DNA of 64,000 nucleotides, taken from contig CAMBPB010000004.1 in the NCBI GenBank assembly GCA_945869465.1, positions 23,473 to 87,472 of the forward strand. The letters run 5' to 3'. The stretch is from Prosthecobacter debontii (GTDB taxonomy: Bacteria; Verrucomicrobiota; Verrucomicrobiia; Verrucomicrobiales; Akkermansiaceae). How positions within the stretch are numbered: the first letter of the stretch is position 1; each line of letters begins with the position of its first letter. The notes under the pieces are model-generated. The model was not told where the DNA came from. It worked only from the letters and a program-made list of their open reading frames with translations, and searched no databases. Both the position numbers and the translations under genes were made by a program. This document shows, one piece after another, positions 27,273 to 36,199 of this stretch.

Positions 27273-27486
27273 GGAAAAACCCGGCGTTCTGCGGCTCGTT
27301 GAGCGAAGCAGCGGCCGTGCGGTATTGAGGCAAGATGCTCAATACTGTTGCTTTAGCACCGTTCTTGGCAGGAAGGCAGGGACCGTTTTGCTCAATGCTA
27401 GCTTGGGCATCATGAATGCCGGAGTGGTCTTTGCAACCTCTCAGCAGGATGATGGCTTGGGTAATGAACTCCCGAATGTCAGCCAC
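27247..27486 (-). CDS. uncertain 79-codon ORF
   Basis: The GTG-started ORF overlaps the 3' end of the rhomboid gene by 26 bp in convergent orientation. The surrounding 200 bp are visibly less GC-rich than the neighbours, which hints at transferred or non-coding DNA. The predicted product (REFITQAIILLRGCKDHSG) matches no family I recognise. It may be a gene fragment or chance. Confidence 0.2.
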   Translation of the reverse strand: MADIREFITQAIILLRGCKDHSGIHDAQASIEQNGPCLPAKNGAKATVLSILPQYRTAAASLNEPQNAGFFLTYDDFAL

Positions 27487-27504
27487 CCATCTTGAAAATC
27501 CAGT

Positions 27505-27954
27505 TCACTGCCAGAGATAGGACCGGCGGGTTGCCAGTTCCCGCGCGCCGCGCCGCAGGGTGGCCTTCCACGCCAGCACCTTGCCGCCATCGAAATAGGA
27601 ATCGCCGATGACGGCAAACTCCGCAATGCCTTGCGAAGCGGACGCGGGAAATTCCTTGCTCACGCGGTTCACGAGGCTGGCGGTGGCGCCCTGTTGGTAT
27701 TGGAACACGACTTCCACTGGGCCCTGGCCGACCCCCGCGGCATCGTGCCACACCAGGGTGTAGTATTGGCCGAGTCGTTGGCGTCGCTCGGCCATGCTGA
27801 CGGCGCCGCGGAGGTGGCGCTCTTTCTCCATCCGCACCATCGGATCATCGCCGGGGTTCCGGGTCTGATCGCGCAGTTGAAATTGTTTGACGATCAGCGG
27901 TTGTGGCGGACCCGCACAAGCACCGAGGAACAACACCACCAGAAGGCTGGACAT
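27505..27954 (-). CDS. small lipoprotein of unknown function
   Basis: 149 residues from the ATG at 27954 (MSSLLVVLFLGACAGPP), with a clear lipobox LGAC. The mature part is about 130 residues with a Tyr/Trp-containing beta-rich region (GQYYTLVWHDAAG, VEVVFQYQQGATAS). No family was recognised. It lies upstream of no co-oriented gene and is probably monocistronic or co-transcribed with the L,D-transpeptidase gene 68 bp upstream. Confidence 0.65.
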   Translation of the reverse strand: MSSLLVVLFLGACAGPPQPLIVKQFQLRDQTRNPGDDPMVRMEKERHLRGAVSMAERRQRLGQYYTLVWHDAAGVGQGPVEVVFQYQQGATASLVNRVSKEFPASASQGIAEFAVIGDSYFDGGKVLAWKATLRRGARELATRRSYLWQ

Positions 27955-28022
27955 GGCTTTCACGGCGCGATTCAAGCAGGGCCGGCACGGGATTCAAGGA
28001 ACAACCGGCCGCGCGCCGATTT

Positions 28023-28802
28023 TCACCCTTCACGCTCCGGAGAATCCTGCGCAGAATGGCGATGGCGATAGACGCCGTCTTTCACGCGGACCTCCGGTGG
28101 CAGCTTGCTCCGCTCGAAGTGTTCGTAGCCTTCGCGAAGATGGCTCCAGAAACCGAACCATTCGCTAGCAGTCTCGCGTGCCATGCGTTGTCCGGTCATA
28201 CGGAAGGGAAAAAGATGGACGCGGAAAAACTTCTGGCCGCCATTCAGAGCCGCGTCACACAGGGTGTAGATTTCCTCGATTTTTTCGTCCGTCATGGCGA
28301 GGCAGCCGACGGAAACGTGGTTGCCATGAATCATGATGAAGCTGCCGGTGCGTCCGTGATAGCGGTCATGGTCGTTAGGATATCCGAGGTTGAAGGCAAG
28401 GTGGAAATGGCTGTCGGGTTTCATGCCGGCGGGCGGGACAGCGTAAAAACCCTCCGGTACCTGGCCGTCGCCTTCGGCGAGCTTCGGGCCGGGCTTGCCG
28501 GACAGTGCGGCGATGGCCCAAGTGCGAAAGAGCTCGTATTTGCCGGTATCGCGGCGGCGGACCCAGAGTTCCAGTTGGCGCTCCTCCTTGAAGGCGCGCA
28601 GGAAGACCGGATCGCCGAAGTGCAGGCCCTTTTTCGTTAGGTCGCGTTCCAACCCCGGGCGCACGCGTTTGGCGGCGGCCCTGGCGCGGGCGGGGCCGGG
28701 AAGGGAGGCGCGGGTTTCTGCCACGGCGGCATCCTGTGCCGAACCGGGTTCTCCCGGGCAAGGCAAAAACACGAGCAAGGCGATGGTCAAAAAACGGCGC
28801 AT
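28023..28802 (-). CDS. L,D-transpeptidase (YkuD/YafK-like)
   Basis: 259 residues from the ATG at 28802 (MRRFLTIALLVFLPCPG), an exported protein. The catalytic motif is IMIHGNHVSVGCLAMTD (HG then S-x-G-C), with the nucleophilic Cys. The YafK-like layout, with EERQLELWVRRRDTGKYELFRTWAI upstream, supports a murein L,D-transpeptidase or endopeptidase that forms or removes 3-3 crosslinks or protein-peptidoglycan links. The track's longer ORF precedes the signal peptide. Confidence 0.85.
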   Translation of the reverse strand: MRRFLTIALLVFLPCPGEPGSAQDAAVAETRASLPGPARARAAAKRVRPGLERDLTKKGLHFGDPVFLRAFKEERQLELWVRRRDTGKYELFRTWAIAALSGKPGPKLAEGDGQVPEGFYAVPPAGMKPDSHFHLAFNLGYPNDHDRYHGRTGSFIMIHGNHVSVGCLAMTDEKIEEIYTLCDAALNGGQKFFRVHLFPFRMTGQRMARETASEWFGFWSHLREGYEHFERSKLPPEVRVKDGVYRHRHSAQDSPEREG

Positions 28803-28984
28803 GTTAAAACGGCGGATTTGCAGGTTCCCGGTGAATCCGAACGAGGGGACCCGATTGGTAACCCGGCGTGATCGAAATGCATACCCGCGTTTTGTGAAAA
28901 ACCGGTGAATCCGCGCCGATCTGACGCCGCCGCGGATTTGCGGTTTCAAATCGCCGGAATGCAGCCTAGATTGCCTCGTAAGAC

Positions 28985-29365
28985 ATGATCACCATCAGCT
29001 CCAAAGCCGCCGAAGAACTCGCCAAACTGCTCGCCAGCCGGGCTCCCTCGGCCGTTGCGGGCCTGCGTCTCGCCGTCCGCCGGGGCGGTTGCGCCGGCTG
29101 GCAATACGAAATGAACGTGGCCGATCCGGAACCCGGCGACCTGGTGGTGGTGGCCGGCGGTGCCCGGGTGATCGTGGCGGCCGACAGCACCGAGCGCCTG
29201 CGGGGCTGCGAGGTGGATTACTCGGATGACCTTACCGACGCCGGATTCAGGGTCAACAATCCGAACGCGGCACGCTCGTGCGGCTGCGGCACATCCTTTG
29301 AACCGGCCGATGAGCCGCCCGGAGCCCATGCGGTGGCTGATGGCGAAGCCTGTGGATCTCCCTAA
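28985..29365 (+). CDS. A-type iron-sulfur carrier (HesB/IscA/ErpA family)
   Basis: 126 residues, ATG at 28985 (MITISSKAAEELAKLL). The three conserved cysteines are in place: RRGGCAGWQYEM and the C-terminal SCGCGTSF. It accepts and delivers Fe-S clusters to apoproteins. There is an extra C-terminal tail of about 25 residues (EPADEPPGAHAVADGE) beyond the usual end, ending with another Cys. No isc or suf genes are adjacent, so it could be an ErpA-like stand-alone carrier. A 19-bp gap separates it from the next gene. Confidence 0.87.
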   Translation: MITISSKAAEELAKLLASRAPSAVAGLRLAVRRGGCAGWQYEMNVADPEPGDLVVVAGGARVIVAADSTERLRGCEVDYSDDLTDAGFRVNNPNAARSCGCGTSFEPADEPPGAHAVADGEACGSP

Positions 29366-29383
29366 CAACCTAGCGAATCCACC

Positions 29384-30124
29384 GTGCCCCGCGTCGTCGA
29401 AGAACCCGCTCCCCAGCGCCCCAGTTATTTCTGGTGGCTGCTGGCCAATGCGCTCGCCTTGTGTTTCGCGATCGTTAGCTGGGTGGTCTGCCTGGAGGTT
29501 TTCGGCAATCCGGAGGTCCCGCGGAATTACGAAATCCTCCGCAAACTCGGCCGCCTGCCTGATTTGAAGCGCTACACCGTGCTCGACGTTCCCGACGGAA
29601 ATCTGTTGGATCCCAAGGGCCTCTACAAGAAGTTCCTCTCGCTCTCCGACGAGCAGATCGACAGCTTCAACAAGCAGTTCATTCGAAACTACCTGACCAA
29701 TTTCACCCAACCGCTGGCGCTCACCTACGTTGAGGGCGACTATCAGGTAATCAAGCTACGAGAACTCGGCGAGTCCGACTTCCTCAGACATGGATTTGCC
29801 ATCCGTGCCCGGGCACTCATCAAACCCGATGACTTCACCAAACCCGCTCCCTACCCGGTGATCATCGAATACCTGTTTCCCACCAAGGAAACCGCCGCCG
29901 CGCGGGAATTCCGGCCGGGCGACACCCTCGCTGTGAAAAAAAGCCCGAACTGCGCGGCCATCGTGCATGCCGAGCGGGTGATGGAGGGCGATGAGCAGGT
30001 TGTCAGTCTAACGGTCATACCGATCGCCTACGGACCCTACCGCGTGGGCGATAACCACACCTTCGGCATCGAGCCGCCCGCGGAGGTCCGGCCCGCCGCC
30101 GGCTTCCCGGTGTTCAAACCCTGA
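29384..30124 (+). CDS. single-pass membrane protein of unknown function
   Basis: 246 residues with a GTG start. The N-terminal hydrophobic segment (YFWWLLANALALCFAIVSWVVCLEVF) looks like an uncleaved anchor, followed by a soluble domain. The latter contains DGNLLDPKGLYKKFLSLS and a beta-rich end (GDTLAVKKSPNCAAIVHAERV). No family was recognised. It probably shares a transcript with the Fe-S carrier upstream. Confidence 0.6.
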   Translation: MPRVVEEPAPQRPSYFWWLLANALALCFAIVSWVVCLEVFGNPEVPRNYEILRKLGRLPDLKRYTVLDVPDGNLLDPKGLYKKFLSLSDEQIDSFNKQFIRNYLTNFTQPLALTYVEGDYQVIKLRELGESDFLRHGFAIRARALIKPDDFTKPAPYPVIIEYLFPTKETAAAREFRPGDTLAVKKSPNCAAIVHAERVMEGDEQVVSLTVIPIAYGPYRVGDNHTFGIEPPAEVRPAAGFPVFKP

Positions 30125-30482
30125 TCTCTCAGAACTTCGCGCTCATCCCGGCGTTTCTGGGTGCCGGGCTGACGCTCGCGGGTTCCACCGGCTGGCGTGG
30201 GCTGGCCATCCTGCGTTCCAAAATGCCTTGGAACAAAGTGGATTGTGTGAGGCGGCCCCAAGGTGACCTCCTGCTCGACCTGATACACCAACCGTTGCTC
30301 GTCCCGACGGGACGCGATCTAACAAATGTGTGGCGGGTGCGGGGTTTGGAATTCCATCTGGAATCCGAGTCCTGAAAGGACGCCTCATCCGGGGATTGCC
30401 CAAGCCACTGGATTTCAAAACTTTTTAAATCATGGGGTTAGCCTTCATGACAGTTGGAGAATCTGAGGCGGTCCCCCGGGAT
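30125..30482. other. 358-bp intergenic region with two hairpins
   Basis: No credible gene. Two short palindromes are visible: CGTCCC-GAC-GGGACG at 30300-30314 and GTCC-TGAAA-GGAC at 30369-30381. Between the two convergent genes on either side these may be terminator remnants or interspersed repeats. No T-tract follows either hairpin. Confidence 0.45.
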
Positions 30483-31172
30483 TCAGGCCGGTTCCGCGAT
30501 GGTGCGGATGGTGCAGACCCCGTCCATCACGGTGAAACGCACGTTGCGCCCGCAGAGCATGGCTCCGAAGATTCGGGCGGAGTCCTGCGCTTGAACCGGC
30601 GGGCGGGGATCGAGGGCGAGGGCTTCGCGAATCACGGCTTGGGCGCGCTGCGGCAGCGTGTGGAATGCCGCCTCCGACTCGCTGGCAACCTCGACCTGGA
30701 GGCGCGGGATTTCATCCCGGGCGAATCCCGCGTCGGCGTCGGGGATGGACTCCGCGTAGGGCAGATAGGGTTTGATGTCGTAAACCGGCGTGCCGTCCAA
30801 CAGGTCCAGTCCGCCTAACCGAAGGATCGGTCCGTCCTTCGCGACGGTATCGATTGCCTCAAGGCGGACCAGCGAGAGGCCGAGTCCGTTAGGACGGAAG
30901 GTCGAGCGGCTGGCGAACACGCCGACGCGTTGGTTGCCACCCAAGCGGGGCGGACGGACGGTGGGTTTCCAGCCCTGGCCGAGGGTTTCATGAAATCCGA
31001 AAATGAGCCACAAATGCGAGAATCCTCCGATGCCGCGAATCGCCTCGGGACTTCGATAGGCATCGTGGAAAACCAATTCGCCCCAGGCGCTTGGGCAGAG
31101 TCCCGGTTGCCGGGGGACACCGAATTTTCCTCCGAAACAGGAGCGGACCGTGCCGATCGGAGCGAGAGTCAT
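30483..31172 (-). CDS. trmO: tRNA t6A37 N6-methyltransferase TrmO (YaeB/TsaA family)
   Basis: 229 residues from the ATG at 31172 (MTLAPIGTVRSCFGGKFGVPRQ). The hallmark segment RSTFRPNGLGLSLVRLE and the DIKPYLPYAES strand identify the TrmO beta-barrel methyltransferase, which methylates t6A at position 37 of certain tRNAs with S-adenosylmethionine. A longer start (GTG at 31202) would overlap the terminator of the next gene and is disfavoured. The length fits the Escherichia coli enzyme (about 235). Confidence 0.9.
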   Translation of the reverse strand: MTLAPIGTVRSCFGGKFGVPRQPGLCPSAWGELVFHDAYRSPEAIRGIGGFSHLWLIFGFHETLGQGWKPTVRPPRLGGNQRVGVFASRSTFRPNGLGLSLVRLEAIDTVAKDGPILRLGGLDLLDGTPVYDIKPYLPYAESIPDADAGFARDEIPRLQVEVASESEAAFHTLPQRAQAVIREALALDPRPPVQAQDSARIFGAMLCGRNVRFTVMDGVCTIRTIAEPA

Positions 31173-31183
31173 CGGGTGAAAAA

Positions 31184-31211
31184 AGAGGGGCGCTGAAGTC
31201 ACCGCCCCTCT
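31184..31211 (-). terminator. terminator of the large lipoprotein gene
   Basis: A 9-bp stem AGAGGGGCG / CGCCCCTCT, followed on the minus strand by a run of six T residues. It sits 12 bp after the stop codon of the lipoprotein gene. Confidence 0.85.
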
Positions 31212-31223
31212 CTGAGTGAAGGC

Positions 31224-33527
31224 TCAGCGCGTTTTGAAGTGAACGCTCGAACGCAGCACGCCGCCTTCCCGGCGGGCGTGGACGGTGAGTTTGTCCATCG
31301 CGTCCATCGCGGAGATGAGATCGGCCGCGTTTTTCAACTGGTCAGGGGACATTCCTTCCTCGCCGAAGATGGCGGTGGAGTTTTTCTCAACCACTTTGAG
31401 AGTTTCACGGGAGAACTTCTGCATGGCCTTGAAGTTCATCGCGAACCACAAGCCGGTGCGGGTTTCTCCGCCCTTGGCGGCCTTGGTGATGAGATCGAGC
31501 GCCTGATTTTTTGAGGTGGAGGCGGCGAACCACTTGTCGCCCACGGTCACTGAGGGCATGAAGTCATCGTTAAAAAACGGCATCGAGAAAAACCAGGTGG
31601 TGTTGCCGTCTTTTTCCGAACTGATCGGCTTTAGCATCGGGATTTTCTCACCGGTCATTTCGCTGATCTTGGCCAGCACGCTGGTGGCGCTGGTGTTCAT
31701 CTTGTCCCATGAGGCGGCCAGCTTGGCACGATCCGTGACCGGAGAAATCACCGAAATCCGCGGGAATTTCCCTTCATCGACGACCGCTTGCGGGATGCCC
31801 GGAATTGCCGGAACCGTGCCGTTGAGATCGACGACCCATGCGCTTTCGTGGCCGAGGCTGTCGCGGAAACCCTCGCTGAAGGCATCCCACAGCGCGACCG
31901 CGTCGCGGCGGAACTTGCTGTCGAACATCTTGGACATTTCCTTGAACTGGGTCAGGTCCTCATCCTTCATCGGGAGTTCGGAAACCTTCATGGCAATCGC
32001 ATAGGCGGTTTCCGTCAGCGCTTCGAGATAGGCGCGGGTTTTTTCGTCATAGGCGGCTTCCGTGGTCATGTTGGCGAACATCACCACGTCTTCCGCGTCG
32101 CCGAGCGAGGCCAGTTTGTTCGGCGTTTTCCAATCAACCGCGCCATTGTCGGTGCCGCCGTAGGATTCGATTTTGAGGCCGTCTTCGAAAAACACGGCCA
32201 TGCCGAGGGATTCGGTGCCTGCGAGTTTGCGGAGTGCGGTTTGGCGTTCGGCCACCATGCGCAGCAGCGCCTCAAGGTCGCGGGTGTCACCGAGGCCTGC
32301 GGAGCCGGCCAGTCCGTCGCGGATACCGCTGGCGATGTCCGACAGGCCGCCGACCGATTGGATGAGCTGGTCCATCGCACCCTTCTGGCCATAGATCACG
32401 GCGGCAAGGTCCTTGGAGGCGTGGGCATCGCAGAAGGCGAGGGCGTCGGAACCCACCAGCGATTGAGCGGGGCTGGCGGCGAAATTCAGATCGTCCACCG
32501 ATGCGCCGACGAAGAGCAGGGCATAATCGCCAATGATTCCCGAGACGACCACGAGGTCCTTTTTCGCGATGGCGGCGAGGAGTTTATCCACGGCCGCAGG
32601 TTCCATTATTTTCTCCATACTCGCGCGCTCTTCTGCCATGGCCGCGGAGATTTTCGCGCCGGAAATCTTGTGGCCGGCGAATTTTTGGCCGGCTTTTTCG
32701 ATGGCGATCGGTTCGACCATTTCGCCCATCATGCCGATATTTTCAGTCATGGCTGCGAGTTGTTGGGCGGCGGAGTCGCGCTCGGCGGCGCTGGTCCGGA
32801 AGGCGAGGTAGATCGGGGGCATTTTCATGCGATCCACCAAGGCAATGCCGGATTCCGGGTCGGCAAGCAGGTCCTTGATCAGTTCCTGACCGTATTGATC
32901 CGCAAACGCATCGTTCAAGCGGGAGAAATCCTCCGCTTGGGCAGCCGCCACGAACGCCTTGGCCAGTGAGCGCATTTGGAAGTAACTCATGCGGCGGTAA
33001 GCGGTGAGCAGATTGGCGGTTTGTGCGCCGGTGGTTTTGCCGAGGGCAATGGTAAACTCCGTGGCAAACAGCCCCGAGAGGCCCATGGGTTCCGCTTCGT
33101 CAGGCGCGGCTGGCTCTTCGGCGGCATCCTGCTCGCCTTCCGGCAATTGGAAATCCTCGTCATCCATTTCCTCGCCGCCGGGTTCCAGGTCCCTGCCTTC
33201 TCCCATCATTCCCATGCCCATTTGAGCTTCGAAGAGTTTCCAGAGTTTGCTGGATTTGATGCGATTCACGGACTTGCTGCCGTTGTGGAAAGCCATCACC
33301 ACTTCCGTGTCCTGCGGCAGGTGTTTGACGAATCCGAGTTTGGCGGCGCGTTCGTCAGTGGTCAGCGTGACAGCCTTCTCCACCGGTGCGGGTGGGGGAG
33401 GAGGCGCGTCGGTAGGCGTTTCCACCGCCACCGGTGATGCGGGCACCTTGGGCTCTTCCTTTTTCTTGCAGGCTCCGAGGCAAAGCGCCACGGCGGGGAA
33501 CACCAACCAACTCACTCGAATTTTCAT
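31224..33527 (-). CDS. large lipoprotein of unknown function
   Basis: 767 residues from the ATG at 33527 (MKIRVSWLVFPAVALCLGACKKKE), lipobox LGAC. A low-complexity Pro/Val linker (residues 25-55) and an acidic Glu/Asp-rich stretch near residue 125-160 precede a long alpha/beta region with no recognised motif. Repeated patterns such as LPQDTEVVMAF and AEDVVMFANMTTEAAY suggest two related halves of the kind seen in DUF3352-like lipoproteins. The cell location is probably the periplasmic face of a membrane. It is a single gene with its own terminator. Confidence 0.7.
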   Translation of the reverse strand: MKIRVSWLVFPAVALCLGACKKKEEPKVPASPVAVETPTDAPPPPPAPVEKAVTLTTDERAAKLGFVKHLPQDTEVVMAFHNGSKSVNRIKSSKLWKLFEAQMGMGMMGEGRDLEPGGEEMDDEDFQLPEGEQDAAEEPAAPDEAEPMGLSGLFATEFTIALGKTTGAQTANLLTAYRRMSYFQMRSLAKAFVAAAQAEDFSRLNDAFADQYGQELIKDLLADPESGIALVDRMKMPPIYLAFRTSAAERDSAAQQLAAMTENIGMMGEMVEPIAIEKAGQKFAGHKISGAKISAAMAEERASMEKIMEPAAVDKLLAAIAKKDLVVVSGIIGDYALLFVGASVDDLNFAASPAQSLVGSDALAFCDAHASKDLAAVIYGQKGAMDQLIQSVGGLSDIASGIRDGLAGSAGLGDTRDLEALLRMVAERQTALRKLAGTESLGMAVFFEDGLKIESYGGTDNGAVDWKTPNKLASLGDAEDVVMFANMTTEAAYDEKTRAYLEALTETAYAIAMKVSELPMKDEDLTQFKEMSKMFDSKFRRDAVALWDAFSEGFRDSLGHESAWVVDLNGTVPAIPGIPQAVVDEGKFPRISVISPVTDRAKLAASWDKMNTSATSVLAKISEMTGEKIPMLKPISSEKDGNTTWFFSMPFFNDDFMPSVTVGDKWFAASTSKNQALDLITKAAKGGETRTGLWFAMNFKAMQKFSRETLKVVEKNSTAIFGEEGMSPDQLKNAADLISAMDAMDKLTVHARREGGVLRSSVHFKTR

Positions 33528-33605
33528 AGGGGCCGACAACTAGACCAAGCGCGAACCCTCTAGCAAGCAGATTGGTCGGGATTGGCCGAAAAATCGTCGT
33601 TGCGT

Positions 33606-34385
33606 CTAGTCACGCTTGCCGAGCGGGCGCACCCAGATATTCCGGTATTCCATGGGATCGCCATGGAATTGCAGCGAGATCGGACCGGTCTCGGGGTGTT
33701 TGGCGGGATAACTCGCGAGTTTCCGCCACACGGTGGGGCCTTGGTAAGATTCGCCATGTTGCAGCACCACGCCGTTTTGAATCACCGTGGCCTTGGCTGG
33801 CTTGACGACTTTTTCCCCTTCGTAAACCGGCGGCTCGAAGGCGATGTCGAAGCTCTGCCATTCGCCCTGGGGCAGTGTCGCATTCACCAGCGGCGGAAGC
33901 TGGCCATACAGCGCTCCCGCAGTGCCGTCGGCATAGGTCGGGTTGTTCTGGCTTTGCAGCACTTGCACTTCATACAAACCCATCAGGAAAACGCCGCTGT
34001 TGCCGCCTTGCTGCCCTGAAACCGGCCGTCCCGCGGGCAGCCGCCACTCGAAATGGAGTTGGATCGCCCCGAACGATTCCTTGGTCTGGGTGTTCTTGCC
34101 GGATGCCACCATCACCCCGTCCTTAAGCTGAAATGTCGGCGCTCCGCCGTTGGTGGTCCAGGCATCCAGCGAACTTCCGTCGAAAAGCACTTTGGCGTCG
34201 GAAGGTGGTTTCACCGCAAGCGCAGCGCCCGGGATCACCACCGGCGGCTGCGGGCGCTTGCCGTCATGCACATGATAGGGGCTGCCCGGAAGCTGCGGCG
34301 TGCCGGGCTCGCCCTTGACCTCCGCCCAGGCGGTCCCGCAGGCCGCCGCCAGCGACAACATCATCATTATTGGTTCGAGTTTCAT
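33606..34385 (-). CDS. DUF1080 (3-keto-disaccharide hydrolase domain) secreted protein
   Basis: 259 residues from the ATG at 34385 (MKLEPIMMMLSLAAACGTAWA), with a signal peptide. The concanavalin-A-like DUF1080 domain spans most of the protein: LFDGSSLDAWTTNGG, HFEWRLPAG, GNSGVFLMGLYEVQVLQS and ISLQFHGDPMEYRNIWVRPL. Members hydrolyse 3-keto-glycosides or related sugar derivatives and are much expanded in Verrucomicrobiota and Planctomycetota. The upstream 98 bp separate it from the divergent polyprenyl synthase gene. Confidence 0.87.
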   Translation of the reverse strand: MKLEPIMMMLSLAAACGTAWAEVKGEPGTPQLPGSPYHVHDGKRPQPPVVIPGAALAVKPPSDAKVLFDGSSLDAWTTNGGAPTFQLKDGVMVASGKNTQTKESFGAIQLHFEWRLPAGRPVSGQQGGNSGVFLMGLYEVQVLQSQNNPTYADGTAGALYGQLPPLVNATLPQGEWQSFDIAFEPPVYEGEKVVKPAKATVIQNGVVLQHGESYQGPTVWRKLASYPAKHPETGPISLQFHGDPMEYRNIWVRPLGKRD

Positions 34386-34483
34386 CAGTCTCCGGGAACG
34401 CGATTTTCGTCCGGTTCTTGCAAGCGATCGGAAAATATCCGGGTTGCGGGCAGCGCCGGATTGTGGATGCTTGTTTCCGTCCC

Positions 34484-35494
34484 ATGACCACGGCCAGCAC
34501 CTTCCCACCCACCCGCGGCGATCTTTTCCCCTTTGAACTCGTCCGCCCGGAACTCGAACGCGTGGAAGTCTCCATCCGCGAACAAGTCCGGGGTTTCGAT
34601 CCCGCCATCGAGCCGTATGTCGCCTACATCTGCAACACATCCGGCAAACGCATCCGTCCCGCCCTCGCCATCCTCGTCGGCGGTGCCGCGGGCGGGGTCA
34701 CCGGGGATCACCTGAAAATCGGTGTCATTCTGGAACTCATCCACATGGCGACGCTGGTCCACGACGATATCATGGACGGCGCCAACACCCGCCGCATGGT
34801 GCCCACCGCCAACGCCAAGTGGGGCAACGCCCTCTCGGTCCTGCTAGGTGACGCGCTGTTCTCCCACGCCCTGACACTCGCCACCGATTTCAACAGCATC
34901 GACATCTGCCGCAAGGTCGGCAACGCCGCACGCGAAGTGTGCCAGGGGGAAATCATCCAGACCCAGCGCCGCTTCGATCTCACCTTCACCAAGGCCGAGT
35001 ATTTCCGGGTCATCGGCATGAAAACCGGCGCACTGTTCGCCGCCGCCACAGGCATCGCCGGTAAACTCTCCGGCCTTGACTCGGAATCCGAGGCGCGTCT
35101 CGCCGCCTACGGCATGAAACTTGGCACCGCCTATCAGATCTACGACGACTGCCTCGACCTCGTCGGCTCCGAGGAAGTAGTGGGCAAGACCCTCCGCACC
35201 GATCTGGTCAAGGGCAAGCTCACCCTGCCGATCCTCAACCTGCTGGAAACCGCCTCCGAACCCCAGCGCATCAAGCTCAACAAACGCATTCTCGATCAGG
35301 AACCACTGGATCTGCCGGTGTTGTTAGGCATCGCCGAATACGAAGGCGCCATCGAAAGCGCGGTGGACACCGCGCTGGACATGCTCGTCCAGAGCCGCGA
35401 GGACCTCGCCCCGCTCGGCAAGTCCGTGCACGCCGATGCGCTCGTGCAAATCACCCGCTTCCTCGCCGGGCTGTTGGAAACGTGCCGGAGGTAG
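34484..35494 (+). CDS. trans-polyprenyl diphosphate synthase (octaprenyl/heptaprenyl type)
   Basis: 336 residues from the ATG at 34484 (MTTASTFPPTRGDLF). The first Asp-rich motif is LVHDDIMD and the second YDDCLD. GKRIRPAL gives the conserved Lys/Arg contacts for isopentenyl diphosphate, and KTGALFAAAT lines the chain-length pocket. It makes the prenyl tail of menaquinone or ubiquinone. Product length cannot be told from sequence alone. An upstream track extension from 34370 is not supported. Confidence 0.9.
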   Translation: MTTASTFPPTRGDLFPFELVRPELERVEVSIREQVRGFDPAIEPYVAYICNTSGKRIRPALAILVGGAAGGVTGDHLKIGVILELIHMATLVHDDIMDGANTRRMVPTANAKWGNALSVLLGDALFSHALTLATDFNSIDICRKVGNAAREVCQGEIIQTQRRFDLTFTKAEYFRVIGMKTGALFAAATGIAGKLSGLDSESEARLAAYGMKLGTAYQIYDDCLDLVGSEEVVGKTLRTDLVKGKLTLPILNLLETASEPQRIKLNKRILDQEPLDLPVLLGIAEYEGAIESAVDTALDMLVQSREDLAPLGKSVHADALVQITRFLAGLLETCRR

Positions 35495-35534
35495 AACCTC
35501 GATCCTGCCCGCCGCTCCGGAGTCCAACCGGACG

Positions 35535-35664
35535 GCGAGTCTCCAGACTCGCCCGCTTGTGATAGGGAGGGCAAAGAGGGGTGGCCTGGCGCCCTTGCTT
35601 TGACGCTTCATGCGCGGGCGAGTCTGGAGACTCGCGGTCCTTTGATGCTCGCGGTCCTTTGATG
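35535..35664. repeat. pair of inverted palindromic repeats plus a 17-bp tandem duplication
   Basis: The 18-bp palindrome GCGAGTCTCCAGACTCGC (35535-35552) recurs as GCGAGTCTGGAGACTCGC (35618-35635), with GGGC extensions facing outward, as in REP pairs. The second copy runs into two perfect tandem units of CTCGCGGTCCTTTGATG. The pair lies in the gap before folA. No gene is seen here. Confidence 0.8.
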
Positions 35665-35706
35665 CGCGCTTGCGGCGACGGGAGGGCGGCGCTACAACCA
35701 CCGGAC

Positions 35707-36192
35707 TTGAAAACACACCTTACCGCCATCGTCGCCATGACTCCCGGGCGGGTCATCGGCCGGGCCGGTTCGTTGCCGTGGCATTTGCCGGAGGATCTGG
35801 CGTTTTTCAAGCGTGTGACTTCCGGCCATCCGATCGTGATGGGGAGAAAAACCTTTGAATCCATCGGCCGGCCGCTGCCAAAGCGCCGGAACATCGTGAT
35901 GACGAGGGACTTGGAGTGGTCGGCTCCGGGAGTGGAGGTGATTCATCGGGCGGAGGATCTGCAACGCCTGCCAGGGCTGGAGGGGCGGGTGTTCGTCATC
36001 GGCGGCGCGGAAATCTACGCGGCGTTTTTGCCGGAACTCGAAGATCTGTTAGTGAGTCATGTGTTTGCCGAATACGCGGGCGACACCCGGTTTCCGGAGT
36101 TCGCGGGCGTGTTTGCGCAGTCCGAGTTGTTGGAAACCCACGGGGCCTTCGAGGTGCGGCGGTGGACCCGGCGGTTAGGCGCGCGGTCCTGA
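35707..36192 (+). CDS. folA: dihydrofolate reductase
   Basis: 161 residues. The TTG at 35707 is taken as start because it gives the complete first strand (KTHLTAIVAMTPGRVIG); the next ATG would remove it. Family motifs are GSLPWHLPEDL, VMGRKTFESIG, RRNIVMTRD and FVIGGAEIYAAF. It reduces dihydrofolate with NADPH. The length matches the bacterial enzymes (about 160). There is no thyA beside it. Confidence 0.93.
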   Translation: MKTHLTAIVAMTPGRVIGRAGSLPWHLPEDLAFFKRVTSGHPIVMGRKTFESIGRPLPKRRNIVMTRDLEWSAPGVEVIHRAEDLQRLPGLEGRVFVIGGAEIYAAFLPELEDLLVSHVFAEYAGDTRFPEFAGVFAQSELLETHGAFEVRRWTRRLGARS

Positions 36193-36199
36193 ACCGCCA

